Source of the DNA: Velocimicrobium porci
Lineage (GTDB): Bacteria; Bacillota; Clostridia; Lachnospirales; Lachnospiraceae
DNA length: 64,000 nucleotides
Assembly (NCBI RefSeq): GCF_009696045.1
Contig: NZ_VUMT01000009.1
Location: forward strand, 62,001 to 126,000
Direction of reading: 5' to 3'
Shown: positions 16,830 through 24,435 of the stretch, one piece after another
Layout: each line of letters opens with the position of its first letter
Numbering within the stretch: the stretch's first letter is position 1
Translations under genes and position numbers: made by a program
Notes under the pieces: generated by a model
Databases searched by the model: none
The model's input: the letters and a program-made list of their open reading frames with translations, nothing else
What the model was told of the DNA's origin: nothing

Positions 16830-17344
16830 TGAAATTAGCAGGAGCCATTATGGTTTTGCTGTCGTGCACCGGTATGGGACTATTTTTAAGTGAACAACAT
16901 AAAATGCGGATTATTCAATTAAGAGAACTTCGAAGGCATATGAATGTTTTATATGGAGAGATTCGATATGGTGCTGCAGAGCTTCCCGAGGCATTAGAAA
17001 CGACAGCGATTCGGAATAAAGGTGATATTGCCCCGTTTTTTTTATTGACAGCGAAGAAGGCGAAGGAGCTGGAAGGACATCGTTTTTCTGAAATATGGAA
17101 GTATGCGATGGAGGAAACCCTTAAAACTACTTGCCTTAGAAGAGAGGATAAACAATTATTGGAAAAGCTTGGAGATAATCTTGGATTTTTAGACCAGAAA
17201 ACACAACTAGCTACAATAAATCTTTATATTCATAATCTGGAAGAGTGTATTGAAGAAGGAACAAAGGAAATGAAAGAAAAAGTTAGACTATATCATTTGC
17301 TTGGAGTATTGGGCGGTATTTTTATAACGATTGTTATGCTTTAG
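16829..17344 (+). CDS. spoIIIAB: Stage III sporulation protein AB
   Basis: A 171-residue membrane protein related to GspF-type platform proteins, anchored by an N-terminal helix (~2-20) and a C-terminal helix (~155-170). The ATG shares a base with the spoIIIAA stop (TGATG), giving translational coupling. Sequence features (HMNVLYGEIRYGAAELPEAL) and position 2 in the operon identify it. It acts in the mother-cell membrane as part of the feeding-tube-like channel. Confidence 0.93.
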   Translation: MKLAGAIMVLLSCTGMGLFLSEQHKMRIIQLRELRRHMNVLYGEIRYGAAELPEALETTAIRNKGDIAPFFLLTAKKAKELEGHRFSEIWKYAMEETLKTTCLRREDKQLLEKLGDNLGFLDQKTQLATINLYIHNLEECIEEGTKEMKEKVRLYHLLGVLGGIFITIVML

Positions 17345-17362
17345 AGAAAAGCAGGAGGTACT

Positions 17363-17557
17363 ATGAGTATAAATCTTATATTTAAAATTGCAGCAGTTGG
17401 AATATTGGTTTCTGTGTTAAGTCAGGTTTTGAAGCATTCGGGAAGAGAGGAACAGGCATTTTTGACAAGTCTTGCGGGATTAATACTTGTTTTGCTTTGG
17501 ATTATTCCTTATATTTCTGAATTGTTTCATACAATAGAAACCTTATTTGCGTTATAA
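17363..17557 (+). CDS. spoIIIAC: Stage III sporulation protein AC
   Basis: A 64-residue protein with two membrane helices, the normal size for SpoIIIAC. The family motif VLSQVLKHSGREEQAFLTSLAG spans the loop between the helices (about residues 20-41). AGGAGGTAC at 17350-17358 is the ribosome site. It belongs to the membrane core of the SpoIIIA complex with AD and AE. Confidence 0.95.
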   Translation: MSINLIFKIAAVGILVSVLSQVLKHSGREEQAFLTSLAGLILVLLWIIPYISELFHTIETLFAL

Positions 17558-17572
17558 CATTAGGGAGGAATT

Positions 17573-17953
17573 ATGATTCAAATTGCTTTAATTGGACTTA
17601 CAGCAGTGCTGATTGCAATTCAATTTAAAGGTGGGAAAAGTGAATATGGAATCTATATAACATTGGCAGCGGCAATTCTGATATTTTGTTTTGGAATTAA
17701 TAAAATGGATATGATTATTGCCGGTATTAAAGAAATTCAAGGTTACATACATATCAAAGAAACTTATATTACGTTATTGATTAAAATTGTAGGAATTACT
17801 TATGTGGCTGAGTTTGCATCAAGCCTTTGCAAGGATGCAGGATATGGAGCAATTTCAAATCAAATTGAAGTGGTAGGAAAATTGACGATATTGACGATTA
17901 GTATGCCAGTTCTTATGGCTTTGCTCCGGACAATTGACGAATTTCTTACCTGA
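17573..17953 (+). CDS. spoIIIAD: Stage III sporulation protein AD
   Basis: A 126-residue protein with four predicted membrane helices. GISYVAEF-like and SSLCKDAGYGAI segments (here GITYVAEFASSLCKDAGYG near 74-92) are typical of SpoIIIAD. GGGAGG is found 5-6 bases before the ATG. It lies between AC and AE, as in all spoIIIA operons. Confidence 0.95.
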   Translation: MIQIALIGLTAVLIAIQFKGGKSEYGIYITLAAAILIFCFGINKMDMIIAGIKEIQGYIHIKETYITLLIKIVGITYVAEFASSLCKDAGYGAISNQIEVVGKLTILTISMPVLMALLRTIDEFLT

Positions 17954-17968
17954 TAGAGAGGAACGGTT

Positions 17969-19102
17969 ATGAAACAGTATATTTTCTTTTGGTTGATTTG
18001 TATGATCCTTTCTTTTATACCTGTAAAGCTGGTATGTGCAGAAGAAATTACGGATTACATGGATGACATTGATTACGATACGATACAAAAATCAGTGGAT
18101 GAGATACTGGAAACCGACCACTTTGACGTGAAAGAGTATGTGGAAAAAGTTGTAACAGGTGATTCCGAAGTTTCGTTTGAATTGCTAAAGCAATCGGTTC
18201 AGACAAGTTTAGAACATGCGTTTTCAGGTGAAAAAAGTATTATCATACGGCTTTTGGCAATTGCAGTAATTGGAGCAGTATTTACGAATTTCTCGAATGT
18301 ATTCAAGCAAAATCAGGTAGCTGATGTCGGCTTTTTCGTTACTTATTTATTACTATTTTCTGTTATGACGGCTTCCTTTTATATTATTGCAAAATTAGCT
18401 TCGACGACACTGGTAAATCTTTTGGATTTTATGAAGGCACTGGTTCCATCTTATTTTATTGCGGTTACATTTTCTACGGGAGCAACAACGTCAATTGTAT
18501 TTTATCAGGCGTCACTTGTTTTAATTACCATAATTGAAACGATATTAGTAAAAGTGATATTGCCTATGATAAATATTTATTTTGTAGCTTCCTTAACAAA
18601 TTATATAGCAAAAGAAGACTATTTATCAAAAATGGTTGAATTAATTGAACTTGTAGTGAGCTGGACGTTAAAAACGATGCTTGGAATTGTAATTGGCTAT
18701 AATTTTATTCAGGGAATGATTGTTCCGGTTGCAGACCAGTTTAAAAAATCAACATTTATGCGGGCAGCTTCAGTTATTCCCGGTGTTGGAAATGCGATTG
18801 GAGGAGTTACAGAAACCGTATTGGGTGCAGGAATTTTAGTGAAAAATGCGGTTGGTACGCTTGGTATGATTTTAATTCTTTGTATGATTGCCGCACCAAT
18901 TATAAAAATTGCAGGTTATGCGTTGTTATATAAGCTTGGAAGTGCGATGGTACAGCCTATCTCGGACAAGCGTATTTTAGAATGTTTAAATGGTGCATCG
19001 AAAGGTGCGAGATTGTTGCTGTATACGGTATTTGTGGGAGGCGTTATGCTACTTTTGACAATTGCGATTGTGATGTCATCTACCAATGTCGGTTTATCTT
19101 AG
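17969..19102 (+). CDS. spoIIIAE: Stage III sporulation protein AE
   Basis: The largest membrane subunit of the SpoIIIA complex, 377 residues. It has a cleavable-looking N-terminal signal (~1-24, ending VCAEE), an extracytoplasmic segment to ~85, and about seven membrane helices. ASVIPGVGNAIGGVTETVLGAG near 265-286 is the conserved loop of the family. The ribosome site is AGAGGAACGG at 17956-17965. Confidence 0.95.
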   Translation: MKQYIFFWLICMILSFIPVKLVCAEEITDYMDDIDYDTIQKSVDEILETDHFDVKEYVEKVVTGDSEVSFELLKQSVQTSLEHAFSGEKSIIIRLLAIAVIGAVFTNFSNVFKQNQVADVGFFVTYLLLFSVMTASFYIIAKLASTTLVNLLDFMKALVPSYFIAVTFSTGATTSIVFYQASLVLITIIETILVKVILPMINIYFVASLTNYIAKEDYLSKMVELIELVVSWTLKTMLGIVIGYNFIQGMIVPVADQFKKSTFMRAASVIPGVGNAIGGVTETVLGAGILVKNAVGTLGMILILCMIAAPIIKIAGYALLYKLGSAMVQPISDKRILECLNGASKGARLLLYTVFVGGVMLLLTIAIVMSSTNVGLS

Positions 19103-19136
19103 AAAAAATCGCTAATAAAAAGAGAGAAGGGATGAA

Positions 19137-19724
19137 ATTGGGGCAATTTATGAAGTAATCGAGAATATTGCAATTTATTTGATATTAGTTACCGTTATTA
19201 TGAATTTGATTGGTGATTCTTCTTATAAAAAGTATGTGGAACTGGTATGTGGAATGATTCTTATTATTATATTGTTAAATCCAGTTACAAAATTGCTTTC
19301 TTTGGATGAAACTTTTTTTTATAACTGGAATTTGAGTAATTATAAGATAGAGTCAATGGATAAAAGCAGGCTATTAATAGCAGAAAAAAAACAAAAAGAA
19401 AAAATGCAAAAGGAATATACAAATCAATTAAAAGACCAGATTGAGATATTAGTAGAAGAAGAAGGGCGGTATTTGACAAAGCTTGATATACGATACAAAG
19501 AGGATTCACAAGGTGTAATCGAAAAATTAATTGTATGGGTTTCCCCAGAAAAAAAGAAAATGGAAGAGGATATTAAAATTGAACCGGTAATTATATTGGG
19601 AGATGAGAAGGGGAAGAAAGAAAGTGAGAAAGAAAAAATAAATCAGATAGAAGAGAATATAAAAAATAGTCTGATGAAAACTTATCAGTTAAAAGAAAAG
19701 CAAGTGAAAGTATATGAAAATTAG
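19137..19724 (+). CDS. spoIIIAF: Stage III sporulation protein AF, start codon unclear
   Basis: The body (first membrane helix, ILVTVIMNLIGDSSYKKYV, second helix, then a charged cytoplasmic or forespore-facing domain) is SpoIIIAF. The difficulty is the start. Family members begin with a short stretch like GAIYEVIENIAIYL before the helix, and that stretch is encoded in frame here from 19137, but the frame holds no ATG, GTG or TTG before the TTG at 19179. A well-placed ATG at 19132 behind AGAAGGG is out of frame and ends after 8 codons. Either ATT at 19137 is used, or one G has been lost from the run at 19140-19143, or translation starts at 19179 giving 181 residues. I list it from 19137. Confidence 0.8.
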   Translation: MGAIYEVIENIAIYLILVTVIMNLIGDSSYKKYVELVCGMILIIILLNPVTKLLSLDETFFYNWNLSNYKIESMDKSRLLIAEKKQKEKMQKEYTNQLKDQIEILVEEEGRYLTKLDIRYKEDSQGVIEKLIVWVSPEKKKMEEDIKIEPVIILGDEKGKKESEKEKINQIEENIKNSLMKTYQLKEKQVKVYEN

Positions 19725-19736
19725 AGGAGATAGAAA

Positions 19737-20324
19737 ATGGAAAAAAAGAAGCTTTCTTTAAAAGAAATTGGAATTGAAAAACTGATTATTATTTTTTTAT
19801 GTGGAATTTTTTTACTGATATTATCGGTTCCAAGTTTTATGGGAGGAGGGATGGAGGAAAGAAAAACAGAAACAGATTCTTCCGATTATTCGGAAAAGAA
19901 TCAAGAAATGGATACAAATTCATATATTAGTAGTATGGAAGCAAGACTTAAGAATATACTAAAGAAAGTGGATGGAATCGGGCAGGTTGAAGTTATGATT
20001 ACACTAAAAACTTCAAAAGAAAAAGTCCCATTAAAAGATAATCCATATACAGATGAGAATATAACAGAGTCTGACCGTGCAGGAGGAAGAAGAAGCAGTA
20101 AAAATTATCGTTCAGAGGAAAAAACAGTTATGCTTGATCAGCGGGATGGAGATGCTTCCCCTTATGTTTTAAAAGAGATGGAGCCGAAGTTGGAAGGCGT
20201 GCTTGTTTTAGCAGAACATGGAGAGAATGTAAGGATAACAAAAGAAATAATTGATGCGGTACAGGTATTATTTGATGTACCATCTCATAAAATTAAAGTA
20301 ATGAAAATGCAGGTTACAGAATAA
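19737..20324 (+). CDS. spoIIIAG: Stage III sporulation protein AG
   Basis: A 195-residue protein with one N-terminal membrane helix (~17-37) and an extracytoplasmic ring-building domain. The conserved GIGQVEVMITLKTSKEKV and the C-terminal GVLVLAEHGENVRITKEI segments match SpoIIIAG, which forms the large ring of the mother-cell channel. The ribosome site is GAGGAG at 19724-19729. Residues ~38-65 are acidic and low complexity, normal in this family. Confidence 0.95.
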   Translation: MEKKKLSLKEIGIEKLIIIFLCGIFLLILSVPSFMGGGMEERKTETDSSDYSEKNQEMDTNSYISSMEARLKNILKKVDGIGQVEVMITLKTSKEKVPLKDNPYTDENITESDRAGGRRSSKNYRSEEKTVMLDQRDGDASPYVLKEMEPKLEGVLVLAEHGENVRITKEIIDAVQVLFDVPSHKIKVMKMQVTE

Positions 20325-20376
20325 GGAGGGGTAAGAAATAAAAATGAAAGCCAATAAAAAGAGAAAGGATGAAACT

Positions 20377-21078
20377 ATGAAACACATATTTCGTAAAAAC
20401 CAAGTTATTATAACTGCGTTAGCGATTATGATTGCGGTAGCCGGTTATCTGAATTTTACTCAGGATAAATCCAATGTTGCCGTAAATACAGCAGCCAAAG
20501 AAGATGAGATTACATATGGAGATTTAGATGATAGTACGCTGGATTTGTCAGAGGAGGATATTGATACGGCTTCAAAGGAAAGTGATGAAAAAAAGGATGC
20601 AAAAGAAACAAATGGAGATAAAGTAGAAGTATCTGATACGGGAGAGTTAATCGCAGATGCTTCGGAGAAAAGTGCGGATGCAGGCGAAGCAGTGTTAGTA
20701 AATAACACAATCGGAAGTGACTTTTTCTCTTCGGCAAGATTAACAAGAGAGCAGACAAGAGCAAAAAATAAAGAAATGCTGATGGAGATTGTTGATAATA
20801 AAAACGTAACTGAACAGCAGAAAAAGGATGCAGTAAAGGGAATTGTAAAATTAACTTCCATTGCTGAGATGGAAAGTGCAACAGAAATTCTGCTGGAAGC
20901 AAAAGGCTTTAAAAATGCTGTTGTAAGCATTGTAGATAACAGTGCAGATGTAATTGTAAATGCAAAAGACTTAACAGAACAGCAGATTGCTCAAATCGAG
21001 GATATCGTAAAGAGAAAAACAGAAATTTCCGCAGAAAATATTGTAATTTCTCCGGTTGGTGTGCAAGAAAAAGAGTAG
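20377..21078 (+). CDS. spoIIIAH: Stage III sporulation protein AH
   Basis: SpoIIIAH pairs with forespore SpoIIQ (or its clostridial counterpart) across the intermembrane space. The start at 20377 gives the classical N-terminus KHIFRKNQVIITALAIMIAVAGYL with its membrane helix and is preceded by AAAGGATGA; an ATG 11 codons upstream at 20344, behind AGGAGGGG, is the alternative. After an acidic linker (~40-110) comes the ring domain with AKNKEMLMEIVDNKNVTEQQKK. The 233-residue size is normal. It ends the spoIIIA operon. Confidence 0.95.
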   Translation: MKHIFRKNQVIITALAIMIAVAGYLNFTQDKSNVAVNTAAKEDEITYGDLDDSTLDLSEEDIDTASKESDEKKDAKETNGDKVEVSDTGELIADASEKSADAGEAVLVNNTIGSDFFSSARLTREQTRAKNKEMLMEIVDNKNVTEQQKKDAVKGIVKLTSIAEMESATEILLEAKGFKNAVVSIVDNSADVIVNAKDLTEQQIAQIEDIVKRKTEISAENIVISPVGVQEKE

Positions 21079-21093
21079 AAAATGAAAAATTAA

Positions 21094-21121
21094 TTGCAAA
21101 AGTTAAGAAGTTTGATATAAT
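21094..21121 (+). promoter_or_regulatory. Sigma-A promoter upstream of the Asp23 gene
   Basis: TTGCAA at 21094-21099, 16-base spacer, TATAAT at 21116-21121. Confidence 0.75.
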
Positions 21122-21186
21122 GAATATAGATATTGGAATACTAGTAGAGAAGATAGAGTGTCAGATTAACACAGGAGGTATTAGTT

Positions 21187-21570
21187 TTGAGTAAAGAAAC
21201 TGAATATAAAAATGCTTATAATGTACTAAACGGCGGTCAGATTGGAGAAGTTCAGATTGCTGATGAAGTAGTAGCAATTATTGCCGGCTTAGCTGCAACA
21301 GAGGTGGAAGGCGTTGCTTCCATGGCTGGTAATGTGACGAATGAATTAGTCAGCAAGCTTGGAATGAAGAAATTATCCAAGGGTGTTAAAGTAGAGGTGA
21401 CACCGGAGGCAGTTTCTGTTGACATGGCTTTAAATATGGAATATGGTTATAGTATTCCAAAGACTTCTGAGTTAGTACAGGAAAAAGTAAAGCAGGCAAT
21501 TGAAAGTATGACAGGACTTCATGTTTCAGAGGTCAATGTTCGGATTGCAAGCGTTAAACTAGAAGGATAA
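21187..21570 (+). CDS. Asp23/Gls24 family envelope stress protein
   Basis: A 127-residue Asp23/Gls24 domain protein (VGEVQIADEVVAIIAGLAATEVEGV-like N-terminus here, in part IGEVQIADEVVAIIAGLA at ~18-35; later VSEVNVRIASV). This family is abundant at the membrane in Gram-positives and is often found next to nusB, as here. The start is a TTG: AGGAGG at 21174-21179 has suitable spacing and no ATG is near. It is monocistronic between its own promoter and a strong terminator. Confidence 0.93.
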   Translation: MSKETEYKNAYNVLNGGQIGEVQIADEVVAIIAGLAATEVEGVASMAGNVTNELVSKLGMKKLSKGVKVEVTPEAVSVDMALNMEYGYSIPKTSELVQEKVKQAIESMTGLHVSEVNVRIASVKLEG

Positions 21571-21586
21571 AAGGATATGACAGAGA

Positions 21587-21632
21587 GGCTGCCGCAAAGA
21601 AAGAGGTTGCGGCAGCCGCTTATTCTTTTTTA
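21587..21632 (+). terminator. Intrinsic terminator after the Asp23 gene
   Basis: An 11-bp G+C-rich perfect stem, GGCTGCCGCAA at 21587-21597 with TTGCGGCAGCC at 21607-21617, is followed by a T-rich run to 21632. Confidence 0.93.
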
Positions 21633-21657
21633 ATAAGAAATACAAGGAGATACAAAG

Positions 21658-22098
21658 ATGATGAAAAGAAGAGAAATAAGAGAGCACTTGTTCTTAATGT
21701 TATTTTGTAATGATTTTTATGAAGCAGAGGAGTTAAAAGAACAGGCAGAGCTTTACCTTAATTCCGTTGAACTTAGAAAAGAAGAGGGACTTTTTGAAGA
21801 AGAAGGGTGTTCGATTTCAGAAGATGATAAGATTTATTTAAAAAGTCGTTTTCTTGATGTGATTTGTCATTTAGAAGAAATTGATTCCATGATTGAAACT
21901 GCTTCAACCGGATGGAAGTTAAATCGTATTGGAAAAGAAGAGTTGACAATTATGCGTCTGGCAGTTTATGAGATGAAATTTGATGAAGAAGTACCTACAA
22001 AAGTTGCAATCAATGAAGCAGTTGAATTAGCAAAGAAATATGGAGAGGATTCTGCAAGAAGCTTTGTCAATGGAATCTTAGCCAAGATTGCAGAATAA
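21658..22098 (+). CDS. nusB: Transcription antitermination factor NusB
   Basis: NusB binds boxA in rRNA leaders together with NusE. The 146-residue protein begins RREIREHLFLMLFCNDF and ends with the family helix VPTKVAINEAVELAKKYGEDSARSFVNGILAKI (positions ~112-144). Two ATGs stand in tandem at 21658 and 21661; AAGGAGA at 21643-21649 suits either. It leads the operon nusB-xseA-xseB-ispA-dxs-tlyA-nadK, whose genes are 3 to 35 bases apart or overlap. Confidence 0.95.
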   Translation: MMKRREIREHLFLMLFCNDFYEAEELKEQAELYLNSVELRKEEGLFEEEGCSISEDDKIYLKSRFLDVICHLEEIDSMIETASTGWKLNRIGKEELTIMRLAVYEMKFDEEVPTKVAINEAVELAKKYGEDSARSFVNGILAKIAE

Positions 22099-22111
22099 TG
22101 AAAGGTAAACA

Positions 22112-23323
22112 ATGGAAAACGAACAGGTTTATTCGGTGTCTCAAGTAAATCTATATATTAAAAATATGTTTACAAGAGAACATGTGTTAAACAATATTTA
22201 TATAAAAGGCGAAGTGTCTAATTGTAAGTATCATAGTTCGGGACATATCTATTTTACATTGAAGGATGGGAAAGGGCAGATGGCTTGCGTTATGTTTGCA
22301 GGTCAAAGAAGTGGCCTTTCTTTTCGTATGTCCGAAGGACAGAGCATTATTGTGTTAGGAAGTATTAGTGTATATGAAAGGGACGGAAAATATCAGCTTT
22401 ATGCAAGACAGATTTTTTTGGACGGTTTGGGTGCTCTTTATGAGAGATATGAACAATTAAAACGAGAGCTACAGAAAGAAGGGCTATTTGATTCTTCTCA
22501 TAAAAAGCCTATCCCGTTTTATAATAATCGAATTGGAATTGTTACAGCAAGTACCGGAGCAGCAATTCACGATATTCAGACAATCAGTGCCAGAAGAAAT
22601 CCATATGCTCAATTAATTTTATATCCGGCAAAAGTGCAGGGAGAACATGCTGCAGAAACAATTGTCGAGGGAATTTGCCGTCTTCAAAAGGAAAATGTTG
22701 ATGTTATTATTGTCGGACGGGGTGGTGGTTCGATTGAAGATTTGTGGGCATTTAATGAAGAAATTGTGGCAAGAGCCATTTATTCCTGCAAAGTTCCTGT
22801 TATATCGGCTGTAGGACATGAAACAGATACAACAATTGCAGATTATGTAGCCGATCTTCGTGCACCGACACCATCGGCAGCAGCTGAGCTGGCAGTTTGT
22901 GAAATTCGTGAAGTGCAGTCCGGATTAGAAATCAGTCGGGTTCAGATGGCATATTTATTAAAACGAAAAATTACGCAGAATCGAGAACAAATAGAACGGT
23001 ATAAGCTGAAATTAGAATTATTGTCACCTGCTTACCAGTTAAGGCAAAAAAAGCAGTATTTAGTCGATTGTGAAGAGCGTATGCGAGAACTTATGAAGTT
23101 GAAATTGCAAAGGAAAAAGCATCAATTGGCAGTATATATGGAACGAATGCGAGGGCTATCACCACTAGAGAAGTTACAGAGTGGTTATGGTTTTGTGACT
23201 GATTCAAAAGGGGGAGTTGTGCGTTCGGTAAAAGAGATAAGTATAGGAGATGAAATCACAATTTCTCTTTCGGATGGAGATATGAAAGCAATTGTGGAAC
23301 AAAAAAGAGCAAGGAGAAGATAA
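22112..23323 (+). CDS. xseA: Exodeoxyribonuclease VII large subunit
   Basis: The catalytic subunit of the ssDNA exonuclease VII. An N-terminal OB-fold (~5-100; VSNCKYHSSGHIYFTLKD) is followed by the nuclease domain with RRNPYAQLILYPAKVQG and the GRGGGSIEDLWAFNEE motif near 206-221, and HETDTTIADYVADLRAPTPSAAAE. A coiled-coil region (~270-350) precedes the C-terminal strand. At 403 residues it is typical for Firmicutes. It is 3 bases upstream of its partner xseB. Confidence 0.96.
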   Translation: MENEQVYSVSQVNLYIKNMFTREHVLNNIYIKGEVSNCKYHSSGHIYFTLKDGKGQMACVMFAGQRSGLSFRMSEGQSIIVLGSISVYERDGKYQLYARQIFLDGLGALYERYEQLKRELQKEGLFDSSHKKPIPFYNNRIGIVTASTGAAIHDIQTISARRNPYAQLILYPAKVQGEHAAETIVEGICRLQKENVDVIIVGRGGGSIEDLWAFNEEIVARAIYSCKVPVISAVGHETDTTIADYVADLRAPTPSAAAELAVCEIREVQSGLEISRVQMAYLLKRKITQNREQIERYKLKLELLSPAYQLRQKKQYLVDCEERMRELMKLKLQRKKHQLAVYMERMRGLSPLEKLQSGYGFVTDSKGGVVRSVKEISIGDEITISLSDGDMKAIVEQKRARRR

Positions 23324-23326
23324 TAT

Positions 23327-23515
23327 ATGGCAAAAGCAAAAAGTCTGGAAGATTATATGGAAGAGCTGGAAAAAATAATGAACGACTTAGAGCGGGAAGA
23401 TCTTGCACTAGAAGAAGCATTTAAGCTTTATCATAATGGAATGAAAGTATTAAAAAGCTGCAATGATGCAATTGACAAAGTAGAAAAGAAATTGATTGTG
23501 TTAGAGGAAGAATAG
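23327..23515 (+). CDS. xseB: Exodeoxyribonuclease VII small subunit
   Basis: A 62-residue helical protein with the XseB signature SLEDYMEELEKIMNDLEREDLALEEAF (residues ~5-31, beginning shown in two parts) and a heptad-rich C-terminus. It binds the coiled-coil of XseA. The ribosome site AAGGAGAAG lies in the end of xseA, 3 bases of spacer separate the genes. Confidence 0.95.
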   Translation: MAKAKSLEDYMEELEKIMNDLEREDLALEEAFKLYHNGMKVLKSCNDAIDKVEKKLIVLEEE

Positions 23516-23530
23516 AAGAGGGAGCGGACA

Positions 23531-24421
23531 ATGGATTTTAAAGAAGAGCTGGAAAAGCGGGTTGCTTATGCAGAAAAGGTTATTTATTCCTATCTTCCAA
23601 AAGAAGAAGGCTATCAGAAAAAAGTAATCGAAGCGATGAATTATAGTGTAAAGGCGGGAGGAAAGCGTCTTCGTCCAATTTTAATGTGGGAGACTTACCA
23701 ATTATTTGGCGGAACTGTTCGGGAAACGATTGAACCATTTATGGCGGCAATTGAGATGATTCATACCTATTCATTGGTTCATGATGACTTGCCTGCCATG
23801 GATAACGATGAGTATCGAAGAGGAAAAAAGACAACCCATGTTGTATACGGAGAGGCAATGGGAATTTTAGCAGGTGATGGTTTGTTAAATTTTGCGTTTG
23901 AAACAGCATGCCGGAGCTTTTCTCATAATACCGATGGGGATACGACAGTGGAGGCACTTCAGGTTCTTACAAGAAAACCGGGAATTTATGGAATGCTTGG
24001 CGGGCAGGTAATTGATGTAGAATCTGTCAATCAGGAAATCACAATGGAAAAGCTTGAGATAATTCATAAATTAAAGACAAGTGCATTGATTGAGGCTTCT
24101 ATGATGATTGGAGCTATTTTGGCAGGTGCTTCCGAAGAAGAAATAAAAGAAATCGAATTTGCAGCAAGACAGATTGGTCTGGCATTTCAGATTCAGGATG
24201 ATATATTAGACGTTACAAGTACAATGGAAGTACTGGGAAAGCCGATTCACAGTGACGAAAAAAACAATAAGACAACTTATGTGACATTGATAGGGCTTTC
24301 GAAAGCGAAAGAGCAAGTTGCTGATTATACAAAACAGGCGATGGATATTATAAAAAAATCAGGAAGAAAAAATGAATTTTTGGAAAGACTGATTATAGAG
24401 TTAATTAGTCGCAAAAAATAA
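23531..24421 (+). CDS. ispA: Polyprenyl (farnesyl) diphosphate synthase
   Basis: Condenses isopentenyl diphosphate onto allylic diphosphates to make geranyl/farnesyl diphosphate. The 296-residue sequence holds GGKRLRPIL, the first aspartate-rich motif HDDLPAMDNDEYRRG near residue 83 and the second QIQDDILDVT near 225. The pair of small residues between the two aspartates of motif one (DDLPAMD) is typical of bacterial FPP synthases. It is directly followed by dxs, combining early and later steps of isoprenoid supply. Confidence 0.95.
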   Translation: MDFKEELEKRVAYAEKVIYSYLPKEEGYQKKVIEAMNYSVKAGGKRLRPILMWETYQLFGGTVRETIEPFMAAIEMIHTYSLVHDDLPAMDNDEYRRGKKTTHVVYGEAMGILAGDGLLNFAFETACRSFSHNTDGDTTVEALQVLTRKPGIYGMLGGQVIDVESVNQEITMEKLEIIHKLKTSALIEASMMIGAILAGASEEEIKEIEFAARQIGLAFQIQDDILDVTSTMEVLGKPIHSDEKNNKTTYVTLIGLSKAKEQVADYTKQAMDIIKKSGRKNEFLERLIIELISRKK

Positions 24422-24435
24422 GGAAGGTGTAAAAA

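Noticed and set aside
20460-20930. Reverse-strand frames of 156 and 130 codons
   Set aside because: Antisense to spoIIIAH; serine/leucine-rich composition is the mirror of its Glu/Lys/Ala codons.
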